Shown here piece by piece: positions 1 through 4,848 of a stretch of 6,234 nucleotides of DNA. The translations under genes were made by a program, and so were the position numbers. The stretch's first letter is position 1; each line of letters starts with the position of its first letter. This DNA is from an uncultured Clostridia bacterium (GTDB lineage Bacteria > Bacillota > Clostridia > UBA1381): assembly GCA_944391265.1 (NCBI GenBank), contig CALXSX010000069.1, positions 1-6,234 on the forward strand. The letters are read 5' to 3'. The notes under the pieces were generated by a model. The model was given only the letters and a program-made list of their open reading frames with translations, searched no databases and had not been told where the DNA came from.

Positions 1-80
1 GTTTAGTCCGGTACTGTAACAAGCAGGGAAAATGTATAGCATCTTCCAATAATTTAGGATACTCCTAAGACCTTATAAAC

Positions 81-100
81 GGGCGATTCGTGAATCGCCC
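81..100. repeat. Perfect short inverted repeat in gene-free DNA
   Basis: Arms GGGCGATTC (81-89) and GAATCGCCC (92-100) are separated by two bases. As RNA or cruciform it would form a 7-8 bp stem with a 4-6 base loop. It is much more GC-rich than its surroundings and has no T-tract on either side, so it is not a standard terminator. From memory, similar GGGCGATTC-type palindromes recur between genes in clostridial genomes, so it may be a dispersed element; I could not check this. Confidence 0.55.
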
Positions 101-107
101 CTATGAT

Positions 108-141
108 AAAAGGCTGAACGAAATCAATCGTTCAGCCTTTT
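108..141. terminator. Bidirectional intrinsic terminator, likely end of spoIIA operon
   Basis: Bases 108-121 and 128-141 form a perfect 14-bp stem with a 6-base loop (AATCAA). The outer arms are AAAA and TTTT, so transcription in either direction gives a stem ending in U residues. It lies about 85 bases beyond the sigF stop codon and is the best candidate terminator for the minus-strand spoIIA operon. It would also stop plus-strand transcription entering from the left. The T-run is only four bases long and lies inside the stem, so efficiency may be moderate. Confidence 0.72.
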
Positions 142-167
142 AAATTACTATCCTTTTGAGTACACCC

Positions 168-202
168 CATATTCTGTCGCTTTTTTGTGGGCGGAGAATA
201 TG
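168..202 (+). terminator. Possible terminator hairpin, plus orientation
   Basis: CATATTCT (168-175) plus TCGC (177-180) can pair with GCGG (191-194) plus AGAATATG (195-202). This gives about 12 pairs with one bulged G (176), one G-U pair and a 10-base loop. On the plus strand six T residues follow at 206-211, as in an intrinsic terminator. On the minus strand the hairpin starts 23 bases after the sigF stop and has no U-tract, so for sigF it would act only as a 3' structure. No gene is visible on its left for it to terminate. Confidence 0.4.
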
Positions 203-225
203 ACCTTTTTTGATAAAGGAAATTT

Positions 226-933
226 TCACATACTCATTTTTTTTCGTATTTTTTCCAGTGCCTTCTTTTCTATGCGCGAAATCTGAACCTGAGACACTCC
301 GATTATCGGCGCGATTTCAGATTGCGGAAGCTGATGAAGGTAGCGCAATACTATGACCATTCTTTCTTTTCTATCAAGTAAATTGAGAGCTTCGCTCACG
401 AGCAGTCTGTCGATTGTCCTCTCCTCGCACGAGCCGCTTTTGCCTGCATCAGAAAATTCTTTGCCGGTGTCTGCAGCAATTGCGTTAATTGATTCGGGCT
501 TGCCGCAAGCTTCAAAGGCATATGCCAAGTTTTCACATGAAATTCCCGTTTTCGAGGAGACCTCGCCAATCGTTGGATCGCGGCCGAGTTCTTTTCTTAA
601 TATCTCCTGAGCTTTCCTGCCTTTGTTTGCGGTTTCTTTTACAGCCCTTGATACCTTTATTAACCCGTCATCACGCAGAAAACGCCGTATTTCTCCTGCT
701 ATCATAGGCACAGCGTAAGTTGAAAACATAACGCCAAAGGATTCATCGAACTTGCGTATAGCTTTGATGAGCCCGATTGAGCCTATCTGAACAAGATCTT
801 CATCTTCGCAGCCTCTGCCGGAAAAGCTGCGTGCTACGCTTTTGACCAGGGCCATGTTTGATGATACCATCTCATCAAAAGCAGAGTTGTCGCCGCTTTC
901 TATCCTTTTGAGCAAAAGCGCGTTATCAATCAT
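226..933 (-). CDS. sigF: RNA polymerase sporulation sigma factor SigF
   Basis: This is the first compartment-specific sigma factor of sporulation, directing early forespore transcription after SpoIIAB releases it. The 235-aa product has a sigma-70 region 2 at about residues 20-90: the core-binding stretch LVQIGSIGLIKAIRKFD (48-64), then a -10 recognition part with FSTYAVPMIAGEIRRFLRDD (70-89). Region 3 follows (about 95-165), then region 4 with a helix-turn-helix near residues 203-232 (SEIAPIIGVSQVQISRIE). The ATG at 933 is chosen over an in-frame ATG at 987 because AAAGGAG lies 9 bases upstream and the 987 start would run deep into spoIIAB. It overlaps the spoIIAB end by 8 bp, suggesting translational coupling. 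SigG and SigF proteins look alike; the call of SigF rests on its place as third gene after spoIIAA and spoIIAB. Confidence 0.96.
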   Translation of the reverse strand: MIDNALLLKRIESGDNSAFDEMVSSNMALVKSVARSFSGRGCEDEDLVQIGSIGLIKAIRKFDESFGVMFSTYAVPMIAGEIRRFLRDDGLIKVSRAVKETANKGRKAQEILRKELGRDPTIGEVSSKTGISCENLAYAFEACGKPESINAIAADTGKEFSDAGKSGSCEERTIDRLLVSEALNLLDRKERMVIVLRYLHQLPQSEIAPIIGVSQVQISRIEKKALEKIRKKMSM

Positions 934-1363
934 TTTCAGGTGCTCCTTTGCCGATAACTTTGGTGAGCGTAACGGTAGTGCCTTCACCTTTTTTGCTTGT
1001 TACCGTCATGCTGTCTGTAAATGCTTCCATTATAGTAAAGCCCATGCCGCTTCGCTCCGAATCGCAAGAACCTGTGTAAAGAGGCTTTCTTGCCATTTCT
1101 ATATTTTCAATGCCCTCTCCGAAATCCGTTATAGTAAAGGTTACAGTATTTTCCGATAAATTTCCTTCGAGTATTACAGTGCCGGATTTATTCTTATATC
1201 CGTGAATGATAGCGTTCGTTACCGCTTCTGAAACAGCTGTTTTTATTTCGGATAGCTCAGCACATGTTGGGTCAAGCTCTAAAATAAAAGCTGTTGCTGC
1301 CATCCGGGCAAAACCCTCGTTACACGCGAGATTCGGGAATTCAAGTTTAAAATTGTTTGTCAT
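926..1363 (-). CDS. spoIIAB: Anti-sigma F factor / serine kinase SpoIIAB
   Basis: SpoIIAB binds SigF and keeps it inactive, and it phosphorylates SpoIIAA on serine using ATP. The product is 145 aa, the normal family length, and aligns from memory almost end to end with the Bacillus protein. The GHKL ATP-binding fold is clear: an N-box EAVTNAIIHGY with Glu46 (proposed catalytic base) and Asn50, DFGEGI (80-85) for the G1 box, and RSGMGFTIM (104-112) for the G2 box and ATP lid. Arg20, known in Bacillus proteins to contact SigF and SpoIIAA, is present. The ATG at 1363 is preferred over an upstream in-frame codon (1393) because GAGGTG lies 9 bases upstream and the longer version would overlap spoIIAA. 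The spoIIAA stop lies 13 bases before the start, next to this ribosome binding site. Confidence 0.97.
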   Translation of the reverse strand: MTNNFKLEFPNLACNEGFARMAATAFILELDPTCAELSEIKTAVSEAVTNAIIHGYKNKSGTVILEGNLSENTVTFTITDFGEGIENIEMARKPLYTGSCDSERSGMGFTIMEAFTDSMTVTSKKGEGTTVTLTKVIGKGAPEND

Positions 1364-1376
1364 TTTTATCACCACC

Positions 1377-1682
1377 TCAGTATATTTCCGCAAGCTTGTC
1401 TATTCCGGACATTTTCACAATACGCTCGATTTCACGGGACATGCCAACGAGTATTATTCTGCCGCCCAGTGATTTGACCGTTTTGTACCTGCCAAGTATC
1501 ATGCCTATGCCGGAGCTGTCCATAAATGTAACTGCAGAAAAGTCAAATGCCACATTTTTAGCCCCTGTGTGCATAAGTTCTGCCTCAAGCTCGTCCTTTA
1601 TCCTACCCGTGCTTGCGTGGTCAAGTTCTCCCTCGAGCCTTACTGTCAGAAGCTGCTGCTGCCCGGATAATTCTATGTTCAT
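1377..1682 (-). CDS. spoIIAA: Anti-sigma F factor antagonist SpoIIAA
   Basis: This STAS-domain anti-anti-sigma protein, when unphosphorylated, binds SpoIIAB and frees SigF; SpoIIE phosphatase reactivates it in the forespore. The motif FMDSSGIGMILGRYK (54-68) carries the phosphorylated serine: Ser56 here matches Ser58 of Bacillus subtilis. The N-terminal LEGELDHAST (17-26) is also typical. The product is 101 aa, about 15 residues shorter at the C-terminus than the Bacillus protein, ending just after the last STAS helix; this probably only trims a tail. The ATG at 1682 has AAAGGA 10 bases upstream. An earlier in-frame codon (1721) is rejected because it lies at about the start point predicted for the SigH promoter. 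It is first gene of the operon. Confidence 0.96.
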   Translation of the reverse strand: MNIELSGQQQLLTVRLEGELDHASTGRIKDELEAELMHTGAKNVAFDFSAVTFMDSSGIGMILGRYKTVKSLGGRIILVGMSREIERIVKMSGIDKLAEIY

Positions 1683-1722
1683 ATTATAAACATCCTTTCT
1701 GTAAATTTTTATTCCATACATT

Positions 1723-1752
1723 TAATTCGCTGTCAGGTGCCTTAAGTCCTTT
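1723..1752 (-). promoter_or_regulatory. SigH-type promoter of spoIIA operon
   Basis: On the minus strand, AAAGGACTT (1752-1744) is the -35 element and AGCGAATTA (1731-1723) the -10 element, separated by 12 bases. Against the known SigH consensus (RNAGGAWWW, 11-12 bases, RNNGAATWW) only one position mismatches. The predicted start of transcription is near 1715, giving a leader of roughly 30 bases before spoIIAA. spoIIA is a known SigH-dependent operon, so position, orientation and sequence all agree. Confidence 0.88.
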
Positions 1753-1761
1753 GTGAAAAAA

Positions 1762-1787
1762 TGTCGAAATATAAAAAACATTCGACA
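1762..1787. promoter_or_regulatory. Paired inverted Spo0A boxes
   Basis: TGTCGAA at 1762-1768 on the plus strand and again at 1787-1781 on the minus strand are both exact matches to the core 0A box (TGNCGAA). They form an inverted pair with 12 bases between. The proximal box ends 9 bases upstream of the SigH -35 element, a usual place for activation by Spo0A~P. A separate 5+1+5 palindrome (GTTGT-G-ACAAC, 1789-1799) lies just beyond the distal box and contains a weak third 0A-like match (5 of 7 bases). Confidence 0.85.
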
Positions 1788-1822
1788 GGTTGTGACAACA
1801 TGGAATTTTTTTTATTTAATGC

Positions 1823-1851
1823 TTGATTTTAAATTTTTATTATGATATAAT
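1823..1851 (+). promoter_or_regulatory. SigA promoter for membrane protein/esterase pair
   Basis: TTGATT (1823-1828) and TATAAT (1846-1851) are separated by 17 bases, and TGA directly before the -10 makes it an extended -10 promoter. Transcription should start near 1857-1859, about 25 bases before the ATG at 1883. It is divergent from the spoIIA promoter and shares its upstream DNA, including the 0A boxes, which end 35 bases upstream of this -35 element. Confidence 0.82.
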
Positions 1852-1882
1852 CAATGGAGTAGTTGTTTTGTGGGTGAAATGT

Positions 1883-2185
1883 ATGGATTATTATACAATG
1901 CATAAGGAAAAGAAATCATATGCAAAATTTTTTGCAGTGTTTAATGTCTTAGCTGTGATGCTTATAGCCGCAATTCTTATATACTGGCTTTTTTTTAATG
2001 ATGAGGCGTTTGAGAAATCGCGGTCACTTGTGAGGGAAAATACGGATTTGAAAATCGAAAACAGTGCTTTAAGAGAAGAAGTTGAAAGGTTAACCGATTT
2101 GACTGAACGGTCAGCACAGCAGCAGAATGAAAGTACCGAATTGCAGGAAGAGGAGAGCGATATAAATGTTTATCAAACCGAATGA
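1883..2185 (+). CDS. Small bitopic membrane protein with leucine-zipper coiled coil
   Basis: I do not recognise this gene as a named family. The 100-aa product starts with a short lysine-rich segment (residues 1-15), then one membrane helix (about 16-38, FFAVFNVLAVMLIAAILIYW), then a charged segment. By the positive-inside rule the N-terminus is cytoplasmic and the rest outside. Leucines 49, 56, 63 and 70 fall every seven residues, and Asn53, Asn60 and Val67 occupy the matching a positions, as in two-stranded parallel coiled coils. The last 25 residues are Gln/Glu-rich and probably disordered. The architecture resembles FtsB/DivIC and FtsL, but I see no conserved C-terminal DivIC segment. The ATG at 1883 follows GGGTGA by 5 bases; longer in-frame starts lie inside or upstream of the promoter. 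It overlaps the next gene by 20 bp. Confidence 0.78.
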   Translation: MDYYTMHKEKKSYAKFFAVFNVLAVMLIAAILIYWLFFNDEAFEKSRSLVRENTDLKIENSALREEVERLTDLTERSAQQQNESTELQEEESDINVYQTE

Positions 2186-3140
2186 CAGTTCCGTAAGATA
2201 TACCGGGAGATGGTATAAAAATGAAAGCGCTGCCGTTACGACAGCGCCGGGTAGTATTATAGAGATAGCGTACGTGGGGAAAAGTGCCGTTCTTTATTTT
2301 GATATAGAAAACTGCGTTCATCCGTTCGGACATCTGTGGATGAGTGTGGACGGGGGCGTAAAAGCAGAAACGGCTGTTGATGCGTTTTTAAGGGTTGAAG
2401 CTGAGAAAACCGGTATGCATATAATAAAGATTGTGTTCAAAAGCGCGGTTGAAACACAGCAGAGATGGCAAATGCCGCTCGAAGCAAAAATAGCGTTTAA
2501 GGGATTTGAGGCTGACGGTGCCGGCGTATTGCCGGATGATAACAGAAAGATTATTGAGTTTATAGGCGATTCCATAACCGAGGGAGTCCTTATAGATGAG
2601 GAACGCAGGTTTTATGAGCCGGATGTTTTAAACCGCCCACTGCAGGATGATTCAACTGCTACGTACGCGTACCTTACTTCGCAAAATCTCGGCCTCAGAC
2701 CGGTGATTATGGGTTATGGAGCCGTGGGCATCTGCAAAGGTGGTAACGGCGGCGTTCCGAAAGCATCAGAAGCATATCCGTACTTCTTTTCGGGAGAAAA
2801 GATGGAAGCCGTTGAATCTGATTACATAGTTATAAACCACGGAGCAAATGACAGAGGGTTTTCTGCAGAGGAGTACACCGAAGGGTATATCGATTTTATC
2901 AGGCTTTTAAGGTCCGGCAACGAAAGAGCGAAAATAATTGTTTTAGCGGCGTTTTGCGGTGTGTATACAAACGAGCTTCGCGCCGCTGTGGCAAGATATA
3001 ATGATGATAATTCAGATAATGTGTTTTTTATAGATACAACAGGCTGGATATCGCCTGAGCCGCTACACCCCAGCCGCAGCGGCCATATCGCAGTATCAGA
3101 AAAGCTTACTGCCATTTTGAAAGAAATAATAGGTGATTAG
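2166..3140 (+). CDS. SGNH/GDSL hydrolase, carbohydrate esterase family 2-like
   Basis: A 324-aa predicted ester hydrolase, probably removing acetyl groups from a carbohydrate. The N-terminal part (about 1-120) begins with RYTGRWY (11-17) and looks like the beta-sandwich domain of CE2 esterases. The C-terminal part is an SGNH fold: FIGDSITEG (132-140) with nucleophile Ser136, glycine-rich YGAVGI (184-189) for block II, HGAND (225-229) with Asn228 for block III, and LHPSRSGH (300-307) with catalytic His301. The usual Asp three residues before that His is Glu298. CE2 enzymes are known to use a Ser-His dyad, so activity is still plausible. There is no signal peptide, so it should be cytoplasmic and act on imported or internal substrate. 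The ATG at 2166 follows AGGAG by 10 bases. It overlaps the upstream membrane-protein gene by 20 bp, implying coupled translation. The substrate is unknown. Confidence 0.86.
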   Translation: MFIKPNDSSVRYTGRWYKNESAAVTTAPGSIIEIAYVGKSAVLYFDIENCVHPFGHLWMSVDGGVKAETAVDAFLRVEAEKTGMHIIKIVFKSAVETQQRWQMPLEAKIAFKGFEADGAGVLPDDNRKIIEFIGDSITEGVLIDEERRFYEPDVLNRPLQDDSTATYAYLTSQNLGLRPVIMGYGAVGICKGGNGGVPKASEAYPYFFSGEKMEAVESDYIVINHGANDRGFSAEEYTEGYIDFIRLLRSGNERAKIIVLAAFCGVYTNELRAAVARYNDDNSDNVFFIDTTGWISPEPLHPSRSGHIAVSEKLTAILKEIIGD

Positions 3141-3697
3141 CCGTTTTCAGAATCGTCCGTTTCGCCGACTAATATATTGAGTATTTTTCTGTAAATATTT
3201 TCAGGGTCGTGGTCGAAATTTTTAGCGATTTTCATCGCTTCACTACGGCTTCCGGCATAAAATTCCAGCTTCATTAGAGCAAGTGTATCATCGTCGTACA
3301 CAGATAAAATAGCGTTGTACTCGCCCGGGCGGATTTCTTCGATCTCCGCCCTTACTTTTTGCCGTGATTCTTCTTCGTGAAAATACGGAGCAATGTATTT
3401 TGCTATCGGCTCCTTTATATAAACCGGCAGTGAGCCCTCAAGAAACTGGTTTGATTCTCTGCCCTCCGGAAGCACACAGAACACATCGCATCCGCTCAAA
3501 TCATGAGACTTTGTTATGTAACCTATTTCTATGAGATGCTCAAGGGCAATCTGAAATTCACCGTAATTTATGTTGCAGTTTTCAAATATAATATTCATGA
3601 GGTCATCATAGCGGACTGCTTTGCCTATTTTGCACATAGTTGAGAGTATGATTATTTGTATTATAGGGTTGTCGTTTATTTCCCTTTTGTATTTCAC
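3137..3697 (-). CDS. DUF4364 family protein, winged-helix type
   Basis: A 186-aa protein that I assign to DUF4364, a clostridial family of unknown function. The N-terminal half (about 8-90) reads like a winged-helix domain: DNPIIQIIILSTM, a middle helix with YGEFQIALEHLIEIGYI (45-61), and then the VLPEGRES turn (75-82) that resembles the wing in MarR/PadR-like regulators. The C-terminal half (about 90-180) is a mixed alpha/beta region with no motif I know. A DNA-binding role is inference. It starts with GTG at 3697, with AAAGGAG 11 bases upstream; the ATG nearer that ribosome binding site is out of frame and soon stops. Its stop codon overlaps that of the esterase gene by 4 bp on the other strand, leaving no space for a terminator. 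It is divergent from rnhB. Confidence 0.84.
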   Translation of the reverse strand: MKYKREINDNPIIQIIILSTMCKIGKAVRYDDLMNIIFENCNINYGEFQIALEHLIEIGYITKSHDLSGCDVFCVLPEGRESNQFLEGSLPVYIKEPIAKYIAPYFHEEESRQKVRAEIEEIRPGEYNAILSVYDDDTLALMKLEFYAGSRSEAMKIAKNFDHDPENIYRKILNILVGETDDSENG

Positions 3698-3748
3698 AGA
3701 ACGTACATCTCCTTTGCGCTCGGTATGAGCGACGGTTTATTCATACGT

Positions 3749-3777
3749 ATTGTAACATAATTTATGTTAAAAATCAA
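3749..3777 (-). promoter_or_regulatory. SigA promoter of the DUF4364 gene
   Basis: On the minus strand, TTGATT (3777-3772) and TACAAT (3754-3749) are separated by exactly 17 bases, a near-consensus vegetative promoter. Transcription should start near 3742, giving a leader of about 45 bases before the GTG at 3697. The spacer and part of the -10 element are covered by a perfect inverted repeat listed separately. Confidence 0.78.
3753..3769. promoter_or_regulatory. Operator-like inverted repeat in DUF4364 promoter
   Basis: TAACATAA (3753-3760) and TTATGTTA (3762-3769) are perfect 8-base arms around one central base. The repeat sits between the -35 and -10 elements of the minus-strand promoter and overlaps the first two bases of its -10, where a bound dimer would block RNA polymerase. 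For rnhB it would lie around -48. Dyad size suits a winged-helix or HTH dimer. Autoregulation by the DUF4364 protein is a guess from location. AT-rich DNA produces some dyads by chance. Confidence 0.5.
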
Positions 3778-3793
3778 TATCTTGTCCGGAAAA

Positions 3794-3802
3794 TGAGATA
3801 AT
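3794..3802 (+). promoter_or_regulatory. Possible extended -10 promoter for rnhB operon
   Basis: TGAGATAAT matches the extended -10 pattern TGnTATAAT with one change. The corresponding -35 position (3774-3779, TCAATA) is weak, matching three of six consensus bases. An alternative is TTGTCC (3782-3787) with GATAAA (3806-3811) at an 18-base spacing. Either would start transcription about 20-30 bases before the rnhB ATG at 3836. The region must hold a promoter because the gene to the left is divergent; which hexamers are used is unsure. Confidence 0.42.
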
Positions 3803-3835
3803 TGCGATAAATAAAATAAGTGAGAGTGATTAAAA

Positions 3836-4480
3836 ATGACAGAGCTGTCAATTAAGGAACAGGAGCGCCTTTGCGTTATGGGAGAGTACGAAACGATGCT
3901 CAGAGGCCGCGGATATTCAAATATAGCCGGAGTTGACGAAGCAGGGAGAGGACCGCTTGCAGGGCCTGTTTATGCTGCTGCCGTTATATTGCCTGAGGGA
4001 TGTATGATAGGCGGTATAAACGATTCCAAAAAGCTTTCCGCCAAAAAAAGAGAACAGCTTTTCGATGTTATATGTGAAAAGGCGCTGTCTTACAGCATAG
4101 CTTCAGTATCTGAGAAAGTCATCGATGAGGTAAACATACTCAATGCGACATATCTTGCTATGAATCAGGCTGTAAACGGACTTGATATAGCTCCAGATTA
4201 CGTTCTCATTGACGGCAACAGCATAAAGGGAATGACCGTTGACCATATGACAATTGTAAAGGGCGACTCAAAAAGCATAAGCATCGCCGCCGCGTCAATA
4301 CTTGCAAAGGTGGAGAGGGACAGATATATAACTGAAATTTCAGATAAATACCCTCAGTATAATTTTAAAAAGAATAAGGGATACGGTACGAGGGAGCATA
4401 GAGAGGCAATTTTAAAATACGGGCCATGTGAAATACACAGACGGACATTTCTAACAAAAATAACAGGTGATAAAAAATGA
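3836..4480 (+). CDS. rnhB: Ribonuclease HII
   Basis: RNase HII cuts the RNA strand of RNA-DNA hybrids and incises DNA at misincorporated ribonucleotides in the cytoplasm. The 214-aa product has the full family signature. AGVDEAGRGPLAGPV (31-45) contains catalytic Asp34 and Glu35 and the GRG motif (37-39) that senses the RNA-DNA junction. NDSKKLSAKKRE (62-73) follows, then LIDG with Asp126 and KGDSKS with Asp144, completing the DEDD metal site. KNKGYGTREH (179-188) holds the conserved tyrosine (Tyr183). About 28 residues precede the catalytic domain, less than in Bacillus RnhB. The ATG at 3836 follows a modest ribosome binding site, GAGAGTGAT. It overlaps yraN through ATGA at 4477-4480, so the two are co-translated. 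It is the first gene of a plus-strand operon. Confidence 0.97.
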   Translation: MTELSIKEQERLCVMGEYETMLRGRGYSNIAGVDEAGRGPLAGPVYAAAVILPEGCMIGGINDSKKLSAKKREQLFDVICEKALSYSIASVSEKVIDEVNILNATYLAMNQAVNGLDIAPDYVLIDGNSIKGMTVDHMTIVKGDSKSISIAAASILAKVERDRYITEISDKYPQYNFKKNKGYGTREHREAILKYGPCEIHRRTFLTKITGDKK

Positions 4481-4827
4481 GCATAACATCTCAGGAGATA
4501 GGCAGTCTCGGCGAGCAGGCTGCGTGTGAATATCTCAAAAGCAAAGGTTATTTTATTTTACAGAGAAATTTCAGGTGTAAGGCCGGAGAAATTGATATAA
4601 TAGGGGTTCTCGGCGGCTGCACAGTTTTCTTTGAAGTAAAGACGAGAAAAAATTCGCTTTACGGCAATGCGGCCGAGTTTGTAGATTTCAGGAAGCAGGC
4701 TAAGATAAAGAAAACGGCGATGTATTTTTTGAAAAACGATGACGCCGACTTTAGGTTTGATGTGATAGAGGTTTATCATTCAAATGGTAAGGTGCAAAAA
4801 ATAAACCATATCGAAAACGCATTTTAG
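4477..4827 (+). CDS. yraN: UPF0102 (YraN) family nuclease-like protein
   Basis: The 116-aa product is a full-length UPF0102/YraN protein, a family with a restriction-endonuclease-like fold; its biological role is not settled. Visible signatures are GEQAACEYLKSKGY (12-25), the AGEIDII segment (36-42) with Glu38 and Asp40, FFEVKTR (51-57) with Glu53 and Lys55, and RFDVIEVY (93-100). Together they form the D-ExK metal-binding pattern of this fold, so the putative active site is intact. The ATG at 4477 follows AGGTGAT by 5 bases and overlaps the rnhB stop by 4 bp. The rnhB-yraN pairing is common in Firmicutes and suggests a role in DNA processing, as family-level inference. The next gene starts 21 bases downstream. 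Confidence 0.94.
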   Translation: MSITSQEIGSLGEQAACEYLKSKGYFILQRNFRCKAGEIDIIGVLGGCTVFFEVKTRKNSLYGNAAEFVDFRKQAKIKKTAMYFLKNDDADFRFDVIEVYHSNGKVQKINHIENAF

Positions 4828-4848
4828 TTATGAAGAGGCGGTGAAGCT

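Noticed and set aside
3..68. Open plus-strand frame of about 21 codons from the left edge to a TAA at 66-68, as a possible 3' end of a gene
   Set aside because: Too short to judge, with no recognisable C-terminal motif; chance open frames of this size are common.
353..610. Plus-strand open frame opposite sigF, and similar frames opposite spoIIAB and spoIIAA
   Set aside because: They lie antisense to clearly conserved coding sequence, and have low-complexity Ser/Leu-rich products with no ribosome binding site or domain.
934..987. Longer SigF start at 987 adding 18 residues
   Set aside because: It would sit well inside spoIIAB, the extra residues are not SigF-like, and the ATG at 933 has its own strong AAAGGAG.
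1823..1882. Longer start (TTG at 1823) for the small membrane protein
   Set aside because: That TTG is the -35 hexamer of the promoter, so it would not be on the transcript.
3059..3083. GC-rich hairpin near the esterase 3' end (GCCGCT with AGCGGC) as a terminator for the convergent genes
   Set aside because: It lies inside coding sequence over the catalytic His codons, has a 13-base loop and no T-tract on either strand.
2166..3140. The esterase as a spore-coat or cortex-specific enzyme because it lies beside spoIIA
   Set aside because: It is transcribed divergently from a vegetative-type promoter, has no export signal, and no sporulation motif is visible; proximity alone is not evidence.
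3767..3784. Near-repeat of GTTAAAATCAATAT here and at 5848-5861 as a shared regulatory site
   Set aside because: Both copies are AT-rich, differ by an inserted A, lie at different positions relative to their promoters, and one covers a -35 element, so coincidence is likely.
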